Of a stretch of DNA of 64,000 bases, positions 18,270 through 26,982 are shown one piece after another. Position 1 is the stretch's first letter, and each line of letters begins with the position of its first letter. Under the pieces are notes generated by a model. It was not told the DNA's origin. It saw only the letters and a program-made list of their open reading frames with translations, and ran no database searches. The position numbers and the translations under genes are program-made. The stretch spans positions 124,001-188,000 of the forward strand of contig NZ_JAKGCS010000007.1 in assembly GCF_021556395.1 (NCBI RefSeq), written 5' to 3'. This stretch comes from Acuticoccus kalidii (GTDB taxonomy: Bacteria; Pseudomonadota; Alphaproteobacteria; Rhizobiales; Amorphaceae).

Positions 18270-18758
18270 ATGTCGGGTCAGGACGAAAAATTCTCCCTCG
18301 ATGCGATGGATCTGCGCATTCTCGCTGTCATGCAGACCGACGCATCACAATCGGTGGGTGATATCGCCGCCTCGGTCGGCCTCAGTCAGACCCCCTGCTG
18401 GCGTCGCATCAAGCGGATGAAGGACGCCGGGATCATCACGAGTATCGTCGCGACGGTCGACCGGGAGGCCGTCGGCCTCGGTTTCACATCCTACGCTTTC
18501 GTCAAGCTTGCGCTGCCGAGCCGGGACAATATGGAGGCGTTCGACCGCCTCGTCGCCCGCTGGCCCGAAGTCGTGACGTGCGAGCGCGTGACCGGCGCGG
18601 TCGACTATCTCATCAAGGTCGTGACGACCGACATCAAGGAATATGACGCCTTCCTGCGCGACCGTCTTCTCAATGGCGATCTCGTCAGCGACGTGCAGTC
18701 TCGTATCGTGGTCGCCACCGTGAAGGAGACGACGGCGCTACCGCTCCCGCATCTGTGA
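18270..18758 (+). CDS. Lrp/AsnC family transcriptional regulator
   Basis: DNA-binding regulator that senses amino acids through a C-terminal RAM domain. The helix-turn-helix spans about residues 12-60 (MDLRILAVMQTD, then VGLSQTPCWRRIKRMKDAGII), followed by the alpha/beta RAM domain with GAVDYLIKVVTTDIKEYDAF. The start is uncertain: the ATG at 18270 (MSGQDEKFSLDAMDL) gives 162 residues, close to the family norm; an ATG at 18222 would add 16 residues. Neither has a strong Shine-Dalgarno sequence. It is divergent from the indolepyruvate oxidoreductase gene and very likely regulates it; that is inference from position. Its 3' end overlaps a tiny convergent gene by 21 bases. Confidence 0.93.
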   Translation: MSGQDEKFSLDAMDLRILAVMQTDASQSVGDIAASVGLSQTPCWRRIKRMKDAGIITSIVATVDREAVGLGFTSYAFVKLALPSRDNMEAFDRLVARWPEVVTCERVTGAVDYLIKVVTTDIKEYDAFLRDRLLNGDLVSDVQSRIVVATVKETTALPLPHL

Positions 18759-18890
18759 GGGCCGGCGGCGGGCGACGACCCGGCGGCGAACCGGCTCGCG
18801 GCGCGCGGCCTCGGCCATGAGGCGTTGGGTCATGAGAAGCGCGAGGACCGTCACGCCGGTCACGCTTGCTGCGGTTAGGATCATGGTCAT
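18738..18890 (-). CDS. Possible 50-residue single-pass membrane protein
   Basis: MTMILTAASVTGVTVLALLMTQRL forms one hydrophobic segment, followed by an Arg-rich tail (RREPVRRRVVARRRPSQ), a layout that would place the tail in the cytoplasm. AGAGG lies about nine bases before the ATG. It overlaps the end of the Lrp/AsnC gene on the other strand. The arginine-rich tail is also what random high-GC frames produce, so the call is tentative. Confidence 0.4.
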   Translation of the reverse strand: MTMILTAASVTGVTVLALLMTQRLMAEAARREPVRRRVVARRRPSQMRER

Positions 18891-18983
18891 CACTCGAACC
18901 TCTTCCACCACGCTATGAGGGGAATGTAAGGCCGGGTTCGCGCCATTGCCAGGCTGCGGGAACAGCACCGAGCGAGCCCCATC

Positions 18984-19012
18984 GCGGCCGGAATGAAAAC
19001 CATCCCGGCCGC
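18984..19012 (-). terminator. Hairpin just after prfC
   Basis: GCGGCCGG/CCGGCCGC with an inner ATG/CAT step and a five-base loop, lying 7 bases after the prfC stop. The mismatch at the inner junction is A/C on the plus strand but G/U on the minus strand, so the hairpin is better in the prfC transcript. There is no T-run. Confidence 0.6.
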
Positions 19013-19019
19013 GGGCGGA

Positions 19020-20630
19020 TCAGCGCATCTCCTTCGTTTCCAGAAAACGGATATCCGGATTGCGCTCCTTGACGTAGTTGAGCTCCCACATGTTGCGGGC
19101 GAGATAGACCGGATCGCCGTCCACGTCGTCGGCGACGGTTGACTTGTTGCTGTCGACGAAGGTCTTGACCGCCTTCGGATCGCCGCCCAGCCAGCGGGCC
19201 GTGGCGTAGGGGGCGGGCTCGAAATCGATCGCGACTTTGTATTCCGCCGCCACGCGCGAGGCCATCACGTCGAGCTGAAGCGAACCGACGACGCCGACGA
19301 TATGATCGCCGCCGAGGTGGGTGCGGAAGACCTGGGCGAGCCCCTCCTCCGACAGATCCTGAAGCGCGCGGCGCATCTGCTTGGTCTTCATCGGATCGCC
19401 GAGGCGCACGCGGCGCAGGATTTCCGGCGCGAAGCGCGGCAGGCCCGTATAGCGCAGCATCCCCTTTTCGGAGAGCGTGTCGCCGACGCGCAGCGTGCCG
19501 TGGTTCGGAATGCCGATGATGTCGCCCGCCCACGCCTCTTCGGCGAGCTCGCGCTCTTCGGCGAGGAAGAAGATCGGCGCGGTCACGGCAAGGCTCTTGC
19601 CGCCGCCGGCCTGGTTGAGCTTCATCCCGCGCGAGAAGCGCCCCGAGCAGATCCGCGCAAAGGCGATCCGGTCCCGGTGGTTGGGGTCCATGTTCGCCTG
19701 CACCTTGAAGATCAGCGCGCTGACCTCATCGGTGTTGGGATCGACGCGCGTCTCGCCCGCCGGTTGCGGACGTGGCGGCGGGGCCCATGCCGACAGCCCG
19801 TCGAGGAGATCGGCGACGCAAAAATCGCGCAGCGCCGAGCCGAAAAAGACCGGCGAGAGGTGCCCCTCGCGATAGCTTTCCATATCGACGGCCGGCAGCG
19901 CGCCGCTCGCAAGTTCGGCCTGCATCCGGAACTCTTCGAGGACGGAGGCCTCGACCTCCTCGTCGAGCCGGGGATCGTCGACGCCGGAGAGTTGCACCGT
20001 GTCGCCATAGCCGGTGCCGCCGCCTTTCTTGACGCGGTGGAAGGCGTTGGTCGTCAGATTGAAACAGCCGTGAAACTGCCCGCCCATGCCGACCGGCCAC
20101 GTCACCGGCGCAAGCTCCAAAGCGAGCTTGTCGGCGATTTCGTCGAGCAGCTCGAACGGGTCGCGGCCTTCCCGGTCCACCTTGTTGACGTAGGTGATGA
20201 TTGGAATGTCGCGCAGGCGGCAGACCTCGAAGAGCTTCAAGGTCTGCGCCTCGATGCCCTTCGCCGCGTCGACCACCATGACGGCCGAATCCACCGCGGT
20301 CAGCGTCCGGTAGGTGTCCTCGGAAAAGTCCTCGTGGCCCGGCGTGTCGAGGAGGTTGAAGACGTTGCCGTTGCGCTCGAACATCATCACCGAGGACGAC
20401 ACGGAGATGCCGCGCTTCTTCTCGATGTCCATCCAGTCCGAACGCGTGCGCCGCCGCTCGCCACGCGCTGCGACCTCGCCGGCAAGGTGGATCGCGCCGC
20501 CGAACAGGAGGAGCTTCTCCGTCAGCGTCGTCTTGCCGGCGTCCGGGTGCGAGATGATCGCAAAGGTGCGCCGGCGCGCGATTTCGGGCTTCAGCCCGGC
20601 GTCGGCGGGCATCGTGGCGAGTGTGTTCAT
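19020..20630 (-). CDS. prfC: Peptide chain release factor 3
   Basis: Translational GTPase that removes RF1/RF2 from the ribosome after peptide release. The 536-residue length is typical. The G motifs are visible: SHPDAGKTTLTEKLL (G1, about 27-41), the RGISVSSSVM switch region, DTPGHEDFSEDTYRTL (G3) and NKVDRE (G4), and the C-terminal part has the RF3-specific GVVGSLQLDVMASRV. The ATG at 20630 starts MNTLATMPADAG. It is divergent from the oxidoreductase gene at 20841, with a hairpin after its stop. Confidence 0.97.
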   Translation of the reverse strand: MNTLATMPADAGLKPEIARRRTFAIISHPDAGKTTLTEKLLLFGGAIHLAGEVAARGERRRTRSDWMDIEKKRGISVSSSVMMFERNGNVFNLLDTPGHEDFSEDTYRTLTAVDSAVMVVDAAKGIEAQTLKLFEVCRLRDIPIITYVNKVDREGRDPFELLDEIADKLALELAPVTWPVGMGGQFHGCFNLTTNAFHRVKKGGGTGYGDTVQLSGVDDPRLDEEVEASVLEEFRMQAELASGALPAVDMESYREGHLSPVFFGSALRDFCVADLLDGLSAWAPPPRPQPAGETRVDPNTDEVSALIFKVQANMDPNHRDRIAFARICSGRFSRGMKLNQAGGGKSLAVTAPIFFLAEERELAEEAWAGDIIGIPNHGTLRVGDTLSEKGMLRYTGLPRFAPEILRRVRLGDPMKTKQMRRALQDLSEEGLAQVFRTHLGGDHIVGVVGSLQLDVMASRVAAEYKVAIDFEPAPYATARWLGGDPKAVKTFVDSNKSTVADDVDGDPVYLARNMWELNYVKERNPDIRFLETKEMR

Positions 20631-20840
20631 GGGCGTGATGTAACCGTCCTCGTGCCCTTTCGCCAGCGTCGCGAATGCATGGCGCGGGCGCGGGATATGC
20701 GCCCGTGCGCCGCGCCTTCTCCGGTCGCCGTCTCACCACCTGGGGCTGTGTTGCGAAATGCCGGTCACAGGTGACATGAAAGGGCGGAACATGCGGGGGT
20801 CCGCCGCGGTGCGTTTCGCGCGGGGATCAGAGGAGAGACG

Positions 20841-21749
20841 ATGGACGCGCTCAAGATTGCCCTGTTGGGATTTGGCGAAGCCGGCGGCGCGCTGGCCGAA
20901 GGATGGGACAAGGCGGCTTATGACACGCTCGCCGCCTACGACATCAAACTCGCCGACCCGGCGAGCGCAGCCGCGATGCGCGCGCGGATCGAAGAGCGCG
21001 GCGCCCGCGCCACCGAACTCGCCGAGGCGGTCAGCGACGCCGATCTCGTCGTCTCCGTCGTCACCGCCGACCAGGCCTTGATCGCCGCGAAGGCCGCCGT
21101 GCCGCATATGAAGAAAGGCGCCCTCTTCTTCGACTGCAATTCCTGTTCGCCCGGCACCAAGCGCCAATCGGCCGAGGTGATCGAGGCGGCCGGCTGCCGC
21201 TATGTGGACGTCGCAGTGATGGGGCCGATCTATCCCGAGCGCCATAAGGTGCCCCTCCTCATCGCCGGCCCCCATACGGCTGAGGCGATGGCGGTGATCG
21301 AGCGCCTCGCGATGAAGGCCGGCATCGTCGAAGGCCCGGTCGGCAGCGCGTCGACCGTCAAGATGGTGCGCTCCATCATGATGAAGGGCATGGAGGCGCT
21401 GTTTGCCGAGCTTTTGTTGTCGGCGACCAAGAGCGGCGTCGACGAGCGCGTCGTCGCCTCGCTCGACGTCACCTTTCCGGGCTTCGGCTTCACCGAGCGC
21501 GGCGCCTTCGCACTGGAGCGGGCGCTGGTGCACGGCAATCGCCGCGCGGCCGAGATGAAGGAGGTGGCGCGCACGGTCGAGGAGCTCGGCCTTCCCAATC
21601 CGATGGCGACGGCGACGGTCGAGTGGCAAGCCCGGCTCGGCGCGCTTCAAGGTGTGGACCGTTCAAACATCGACACCACAAAATATGGTGCGACGTGCAA
21701 GGCGATCCTCGCAGCTCTCGATGGGGAAAAAAGCGGGAAGGCCGCCTGA
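20841..21749 (+). CDS. NAD(P)-dependent oxidoreductase, 6-phosphogluconate dehydrogenase-like with DUF1932 domain
   Basis: Member of the beta-hydroxyacid dehydrogenase/6PGDH superfamily. The Rossmann motif is LLGFGEAGGALAEG at about 8-21; the C-terminal helical domain (from about 190) matches the DUF1932 type (FTERGAFALERALVHGNRRAAEM). CNSCSPGTKR takes the place of the usual substrate-binding loop, and K near 174 (SASTVKMVRSIMMKG) is in the position of the catalytic lysine. GGAGAGACG lies just before the ATG. It is a single-gene unit, divergent from prfC and closed by the terminator at 21795. The substrate is not known; related proteins act on various 3-hydroxy acids. Confidence 0.85.
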   Translation: MDALKIALLGFGEAGGALAEGWDKAAYDTLAAYDIKLADPASAAAMRARIEERGARATELAEAVSDADLVVSVVTADQALIAAKAAVPHMKKGALFFDCNSCSPGTKRQSAEVIEAAGCRYVDVAVMGPIYPERHKVPLLIAGPHTAEAMAVIERLAMKAGIVEGPVGSASTVKMVRSIMMKGMEALFAELLLSATKSGVDERVVASLDVTFPGFGFTERGAFALERALVHGNRRAAEMKEVARTVEELGLPNPMATATVEWQARLGALQGVDRSNIDTTKYGATCKAILAALDGEKSGKAA

Positions 21750-21794
21750 CCCCATCGCGGGCATCGCCAAGCCCACCCTTTGTGCACACTTTTG

Positions 21795-21828
21795 CGGCGC
21801 CGTGCGATCCTTCGCGCGGCGCCGTTTT
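21795..21828 (+). terminator. Rho-independent terminator of the oxidoreductase gene
   Basis: CGGCGCCG at 21795-21802 pairs with CGGCGCCG at 21817-21824; an inner GCGA/TCGC stem closes a TCCT loop; TTTT follows at 21825-21828. Confidence 0.8.
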
Positions 21829-22086
21829 CGTCGGCAGCGGATCGCCTCCCGAAGCGCGCCGCTACGTTGAAAAACCGGCCGGCTGACCGCGATTCCGCGG
21901 CTGGAAATTTCTGTCTTCGCTGATGAATTTTGCCTGGAAAACGCGTGCAAGCGGAATTTGCAGAATGAGAACAAAAGAGGTACAAACACGCTTGCGGAAA
22001 TGGTTCCGGTGCATGTTCCTCGGGCATTCCGCGGTAATGTCTCTTTAACGATTACCACGGCATTTAGTTGGGAATGCGGTGCGGGT

Positions 22087-22102
22087 ACACCATATATGGT
22101 GT
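22087..22102 (+). promoter_or_regulatory. NrdR box upstream of nrdJ
   Basis: ACACCATATATGGTGT is a perfect 16-base palindrome matching the NrdR consensus ACAC-N-ATAT-N-GTGT style. It overlaps a candidate -10 (ATATAT at 22092) with a possible -35 TTGGGA 18 bases upstream at 22068-22073, which fits repression by the NrdR-nucleotide complex. NrdR boxes usually come in pairs; no good second copy was found within 100 bases. Confidence 0.85.
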
Positions 22103-22235
22103 GTGGGAGCGGTGTGGAGTTTAGGGGATAACCCGAATCAGTCCACAGGAAGCTGGCCTTGCCCCGCTTCCAACCGAAGCCCAAGCCGAGCACCTTCCAA
22201 CGCGTCCGAAGCGGACCTTGAGCGAAGGAAGAAAG

Positions 22236-25200
22236 ATGCGGATCGAACGACGCTACACGACAGACGGTCAGTCCCCATATGACGGCATCGAATTTCGCAA
22301 GGCCGTCTCGGAAATCCGCAATCCGGATGGGTCGATCGTCTTCCGCCTCGACAATGTGATGGTGCCGGCGTCCTGGAGCCAGGTCGCGACCGACATCATC
22401 GCCCAGAAATATTTCCGCAAGGCGGGCGTTCCGGCGAAGCTGAAGCCCGTCGAGGAAGAAAGCGTGCCCGTCTGGCTGCGTCGCTCCGCGCCGGACGAGA
22501 GCGCGCTCGCCACGCTCCCCGCCGACGACCGCATCGTCGGCGAGACCGATTCACGCGCCGTGTTCGACCGCCTCGCCGGCGCCTGGACCTATTGGGGTTG
22601 GAAGGGCCGCTATTTCGACACCGAGGACGACGCGCGCGCTTTCTTCGACGAAATCCGCTTCATGCTCGCCAGCCAGAAGGTGGCGCCGAACTCCCCGCAA
22701 TGGTTCAACACCGGCCTTCATTGGGCCTATGGGATCGATGGGCCGAGCCAGGGCCACTATTATGTGGACCCCGACAGCGGCGAGCTCGTGCGCTCCAACT
22801 CGGCCTATGAGCATCCGCAGCCGCACGCCTGCTTCATCCAGTCCGTCGCCGACGATCTCGTCAATGAAGGCGGCATCATGGACCTTTGGGTGCGTGAGGC
22901 GCGGCTCTTCAAATACGGCTCGGGCACCGGCTCCAACTTCTCGGCGATCCGCGGCGCGGGCGAGCGGCTGTCGGGCGGCGGCAAGTCCTCCGGCCTCATG
23001 AGCTTCCTCAAGATCGGCGACCGCGCGGCGGGCGCCATCAAGTCGGGCGGCACCACGCGCCGCGCGGCCAAGATGGTCGTCGTCGATGTCGACCACCCCG
23101 ACATCGAGGAATATGTCGACTGGAAGGTCCGCGAGGAGCAGAAGGTCGCCGCGCTCGTCACCGGCTCCAAGATCGTCAGGAAGCACCTCACCGCCGTCAT
23201 GAAGGCGTGCGTGAACTGCGAGGGCTCGGGCGACGATTGCTTCGACCCGGCGAAGAACCCGGCGCTGAAGCGGGAGATCCGCGCGGCGAAATCGGCGCAG
23301 GTGCCGGAGAATTACGTGCGCCGCGTCGTCCAGTTCGCGCGTCAGGGTTATACGACGATCGAGTTCCCGACCTTCGACACCGACTGGGATTCGGAAGCCT
23401 ATCTCACCGTCTCCGGCCAGAACTCCAACAACTCGGTGCGGGTGACGGACGACTTCCTCAACGCCGTCGCCGAGGACAAGCCCTGGGATCTCACCTGGCG
23501 CATCACCGGCAATGTCGCCAAGACGATCCAGGCGCGCGATCTGTGGGAGCGGATCGGTCATGCCGCGTGGGCCTCGGCCGACCCCGGCATCCAGTTCCAC
23601 ACCACCATCAATGACTGGCACACCTGCCCCGCCGGCGGTCCGATCAATGCGTCGAACCCCTGCTCGGAGTACATGTTCCTCGACGACACGGCGTGCAATC
23701 TCGCCTCGCTGAACCTTCTTCAGTTCCGCGATGCCGACGGCGCGTTCGAGGTCGACCTCTTCGAGCATGCGGTGAAGCTGTGGACGATGGTTCTCGAAAT
23801 CTCCGTCATGATGGCGCAGTTCCCGTCGGCCGAGATCGCCGAGCGCTCTTATGACTACCGCACGCTCGGCCTCGGCTTCGCCAATATTGGCGGGCTCCTG
23901 ATGGTCTCCGGCATTTCCTACGATTCGGACGAGGGCCGGGCGATCTGCGGCGCGATCAGCGCGATCATGACGGGTGTCGCCTATGCGACCTCGGCGGAGA
24001 TGGCCCGCGATCTGGGCGCCTTCCCCCGCTATGACGAGAATTCCGAATCGATGCTGCGGGTCATCCGCAACCATCGCCGCGCCGCCCATGGCGAGGCGGG
24101 CGGCTATGAGCGTCTGTCGACCCGCCCCGTCCCGCTCGACAAGGCGTCCTGCCCCGATCCCCGTCTCGTCGCCCATGCCGGCGCGGCCTGGGATCGCGCG
24201 CTCAATCTCGGCCAGAAATACGGCTACCGGAACGCGCAGGCGACGGTGATCGCGCCCACCGGCACGATCGGCCTTGTGATGGACTGCGACACCACCGGGA
24301 TCGAGCCGGACTTCGCCCTCGTGAAGTTCAAGAAGCTCGCCGGCGGCGGCTACTTCAAGATCATCAACCGCGCGGTGCCGGCCGCCCTCACCAAGCTCGG
24401 CTATGACGCCGAGCAGCGCGAGGCGATCATCGGCTACGCCGTCGGCCACGGCACGCTGAAGGGCGCGCCGCACATCAACACCAGGAGCCTCGCCGAGCGC
24501 GGCTTGACGGCAAAGGCGATCGAGTCGGTCGAGGCGGCGCTCGCCTCCGCCTTCGACATCCGCTTCGCCTTCAACAAGTGGACCATCGGCGAGGACGTGC
24601 TGACGAGCGTTCTGAAGGTCGACGCGGCGGCGCTCAACGATCCGAAGTTTGACGTTCTCGGCGCGCTCGGCTTCTCCAAGGAGCAGATCGACGAGGCGAA
24701 CATCTTCGTCGCCGGCGCGATGACGCTCGAGGGTGCGCCGCACCTCAAAGACGAGCACCTGCCCGTCTTCGACTGCGCCAATCCCTGCGGCCGTCTCGGC
24801 AAGCGCTTCCTCTCGGTCGACAGCCATATCCGCATGATGGCGGCGGCGCAGCCGTTCATCTCCGGCGCGATCTCGAAGACGATCAACATGCCGAACGACG
24901 CGACTGTCGAGGATTGCATGGCGGCTTATGAGCTGTCCTGGAAGCTCGCGATCAAGGCGAACGCGCTCTATCGCGACGGCTCGAAGCTGTCGCAGCCCCT
25001 CTCCGCGCAACTCCTGTCCGATGACGAGGACGAGATCGAGGAGCTGATCGCCGAGCCGGCCGCCAAGCGGGCGACGCAGGTGGCCGAACGGCTCGTCGAG
25101 CGGGTGGTGGAGCGCGAGGTCATCTCCCGCCAGCGTGAGCAGATGCCCGATCGCCGCAAGGGCTACACCCAGAAGGCCATCATCGGCGGCCACAAGGTGT

Positions 25201-26042
25201 ATCTGCGCACCGGCGAGTTCGACGACGGTCGCCTCGGCGAGATCTTCATCGACATGCACAAGGAAGGCGCCGCCTTCCGTGCGATGATGAACAACTTCGC
25301 CATCGCGATCTCGCTCGGCCTTCAGTATGGCGTGCCGCTCGAAGAATATGTCGACGCGTTCACCTTCACCCGCTTCGAGCCGGCCGGCTTCGTTCAGGGC
25401 AACGAGGCGATCAAGAACGCGACCTCGATCCTCGACTATATCTTCCGCGAGCTCGCGATCTCCTATCTCGACCGTAGCGATCTCGCCCACGTCCAGCCGG
25501 ACGATACCGGGGCGACGGGCGTCGGCCGGGGCGTCGCGGGCGATAAGCCGGCGCCGCAGATGGTGAGCCACGGCCTCGTGCGCGGCCAGCGCTTCCGCCT
25601 CATCCGCGCCGATGCGCCCGAGGCGAAGGCGGTCGACGTGATTGCGAACGCGATCAGCCGGGTGAATGGCGGCCAGGCGCAGGCGCTCGCCGAAGCGCCG
25701 GCCCCGAGCCGGGCGACCGCGCCGCGCGCCGAGGCCGAGATGGTGACGACGAGCCTCGAGACCGTCGGTGGCTCCGGCGGGTATGAGGCCGCCTCCCCGA
25801 TCGATGAGATCCGGGCCGAGGTCGCCGCCCTTCTCGGCCTTGCCGACGAGGCAACCGCCGCGGTGGAGGAACCCGCCATGGCGCCGACTGGCCCGCGGGA
25901 AACCGCGGCCGAGCGCTCGATGCTCGCCCGCCTCAAGGGCTTCGAGGGGGATCCGTGCGGCGAGTGCGGCAACTTCACCCTGGTGCGCAACGGCACTTGC
26001 CTCAAGTGCGACACCTGCGGTTCGACGAGCGGATGTAGCTGA
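22236..26042 (+). CDS. nrdJ: Adenosylcobalamin-dependent (class II) ribonucleoside-diphosphate reductase
   Basis: Reduces ribonucleotides to deoxyribonucleotides with adenosylcobalamin as radical source, so DNA synthesis here can run with or without oxygen. The 1268-residue protein has the catalytic NPCSEYMF motif near residue 480, [30 protein letters not shown] earlier in the barrel (given here in part), an insert with [19 protein letters not shown], and a C-terminal cysteine cluster PCGECG...[14 protein letters not shown] that re-reduces the active site and may bind zinc. The ATG at 22236 ([11 protein letters not shown]) has GAAGGAAG before it; an in-frame TTG six codons earlier is unlikely. 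It follows an NrdR box and ends at two terminators. No other nrd gene is in view. Confidence 0.97.
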   Translation: MRIERRYTTDGQSPYDGIEFRKAVSEIRNPDGSIVFRLDNVMVPASWSQVATDIIAQKYFRKAGVPAKLKPVEEESVPVWLRRSAPDESALATLPADDRIVGETDSRAVFDRLAGAWTYWGWKGRYFDTEDDARAFFDEIRFMLASQKVAPNSPQWFNTGLHWAYGIDGPSQGHYYVDPDSGELVRSNSAYEHPQPHACFIQSVADDLVNEGGIMDLWVREARLFKYGSGTGSNFSAIRGAGERLSGGGKSSGLMSFLKIGDRAAGAIKSGGTTRRAAKMVVVDVDHPDIEEYVDWKVREEQKVAALVTGSKIVRKHLTAVMKACVNCEGSGDDCFDPAKNPALKREIRAAKSAQVPENYVRRVVQFARQGYTTIEFPTFDTDWDSEAYLTVSGQNSNNSVRVTDDFLNAVAEDKPWDLTWRITGNVAKTIQARDLWERIGHAAWASADPGIQFHTTINDWHTCPAGGPINASNPCSEYMFLDDTACNLASLNLLQFRDADGAFEVDLFEHAVKLWTMVLEISVMMAQFPSAEIAERSYDYRTLGLGFANIGGLLMVSGISYDSDEGRAICGAISAIMTGVAYATSAEMARDLGAFPRYDENSESMLRVIRNHRRAAHGEAGGYERLSTRPVPLDKASCPDPRLVAHAGAAWDRALNLGQKYGYRNAQATVIAPTGTIGLVMDCDTTGIEPDFALVKFKKLAGGGYFKIINRAVPAALTKLGYDAEQREAIIGYAVGHGTLKGAPHINTRSLAERGLTAKAIESVEAALASAFDIRFAFNKWTIGEDVLTSVLKVDAAALNDPKFDVLGALGFSKEQIDEANIFVAGAMTLEGAPHLKDEHLPVFDCANPCGRLGKRFLSVDSHIRMMAAAQPFISGAISKTINMPNDATVEDCMAAYELSWKLAIKANALYRDGSKLSQPLSAQLLSDDEDEIEELIAEPAAKRATQVAERLVERVVEREVISRQREQMPDRRKGYTQKAIIGGHKVYLRTGEFDDGRLGEIFIDMHKEGAAFRAMMNNFAIAISLGLQYGVPLEEYVDAFTFTRFEPAGFVQGNEAIKNATSILDYIFRELAISYLDRSDLAHVQPDDTGATGVGRGVAGDKPAPQMVSHGLVRGQRFRLIRADAPEAKAVDVIANAISRVNGGQAQALAEAPAPSRATAPRAEAEMVTTSLETVGGSGGYEAASPIDEIRAEVAALLGLADEATAAVEEPAMAPTGPRETAAERSMLARLKGFEGDPCGECGNFTLVRNGTCLKCDTCGSTSGCS

Positions 26043-26048
26043 CGAAAA

Positions 26049-26082
26049 ACGCCGCCGCGTGGGAACGCGGCGGCGTCGTTTC
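26049..26082 (+). terminator. First terminator of nrdJ
   Basis: ACGCCGCCGCG (26049-26059) pairs with CGCGGCGGCGT (26066-26076), loop TGGGAA, then CGTTT. A very stable hairpin seven bases after the stop codon. Confidence 0.8.
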
Positions 26083-26091
26083 GGTCATCAG

Positions 26092-26122
26092 AGCCCCGCC
26101 GGTCCCGCCGGCGGGGCTTTTT
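26092..26122 (+). terminator. Second terminator of nrdJ
   Basis: AGCCCCGCCGG (26092-26102) pairs with CCGGCGGGGCT (26108-26118), loop TCCCG, then a run of five T. It lies directly before the end of the convergent coiled-coil gene and can insulate the two. Confidence 0.85.
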
Positions 26123-26124
26123 CG

Positions 26125-26781
26125 TCACTGAAGGCGGGCGAGGCGCGCCTGGAGGCGTTCGACCTGCTGCTGGAGATCGGCGATGCGGGCGTCGCGCCGA
26201 TCGATCAGGGTGCGCAGCTCGTCGAGACGGTCGCCGCGGCGCTGGGCGCGGGCGCGATTATCCTCAAGGCGCGATGAGCGGTTGTCGACCTGCTCCTGGA
26301 GGCGCGTGATGTCCCGCTCCTGCGCGAAGACGACGGCTTCGAGATCGGCGAGCTGCTTGTCGCGACGGGCGAGCGTGGAGCGGAGCTGGTCGACGCTCTG
26401 GGAGAGGTCGGCGACATGCTCGTCACGGACCGCGACGGTGCGGCGGAGCTGTTTTTCGATGTTCGAGAGCTCCGAGACGCGCTGATCGCGCACCTTGATC
26501 ACCCCGGCGAGCCGGTCGACCTGCGCCTCGAGGTTGGCGATGTGCTGGGTCTGGCGGTCGCGCGCCTCCTGCGAGCGGCGAAGGGATTCGGCGAGATCCT
26601 TGTTGCGGTCACGCTGCTGCAACAGCTTGTCGACGGTATCCTGCCGGCCGGCCTGGGCGAGCAGGATCTTGGACGGCGCGCCGCCATAGGCCGTGCCGCC
26701 GCGCACGAAGCCGTCGGCGTAGGCGAAGCTCGGCAATGCGGCGGCCAGCAACGCGATTGCGGCCCATGTGGTGGTCTTCAC
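26125..26781 (-). CDS. Exported coiled-coil protein with 21-residue repeats
   Basis: No named family recognised. The 218-residue product has a signal peptide (MKTTTWAAIALLAAALPSFAYA, cut after about residue 22) and then an almost uninterrupted coiled coil from about 45 to the C-terminus. Inside it are near-regular 21-residue units (RDQRVSELSNIEKQLRRTVAV, RDEHVADLSQSVDQLRSTLA-, RDKQLADLEAVV...), i.e. three heptads each. The start is a GTG at 26781 because GGAGG lies eight bases before it and it begins the signal peptide; the in-frame GTG five codons earlier would lie inside that Shine-Dalgarno sequence. It converges on nrdJ. A periplasmic structural or spacer role is plausible, not shown. Confidence 0.75.
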   Translation of the reverse strand: MKTTTWAAIALLAAALPSFAYADGFVRGGTAYGGAPSKILLAQAGRQDTVDKLLQQRDRNKDLAESLRRSQEARDRQTQHIANLEAQVDRLAGVIKVRDQRVSELSNIEKQLRRTVAVRDEHVADLSQSVDQLRSTLARRDKQLADLEAVVFAQERDITRLQEQVDNRSSRLEDNRARAQRRGDRLDELRTLIDRRDARIADLQQQVERLQARLARLQ

Positions 26782-26982
26782 GATGACATCCTCCACTCAG
26801 AAGCGATTTTGAAGGACCATAGCGGGCGAAGGTGAACGCACCTCGAACGCGGCCGAACCGATCCGATCGTCGGCATGGCAAGCCCCGCCCCAGCGCGGCA
26901 GGCCATCAGAAACGTTGCGACCATGCAGGGGCGTCACAGTCGCCGGCGCCGCAGTTTCATTCCGTCGACCAAAGGCCGCCAC

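Larger units (their letters stand above)
21750..22235. other. Regulatory region upstream of nrdJ
   Basis: Holds a terminator (21795-21828), an AT-richer stretch from about 21900 to 22110, and an NrdR box at 22087. I searched for a cobalamin-riboswitch B12 box because the downstream enzyme needs adenosylcobalamin, and saw none. Confidence 0.6.

Noticed and set aside
21750..22235. Adenosylcobalamin riboswitch upstream of nrdJ
   Set aside because: No B12-box-like sequence or suitable stem array was seen; the NrdR box explains the regulation.
22551..25571. A 1006-codon minus-strand frame inside nrdJ
   Set aside because: Fully antisense to the well-supported nrdJ coding sequence and low in recognisable motifs.
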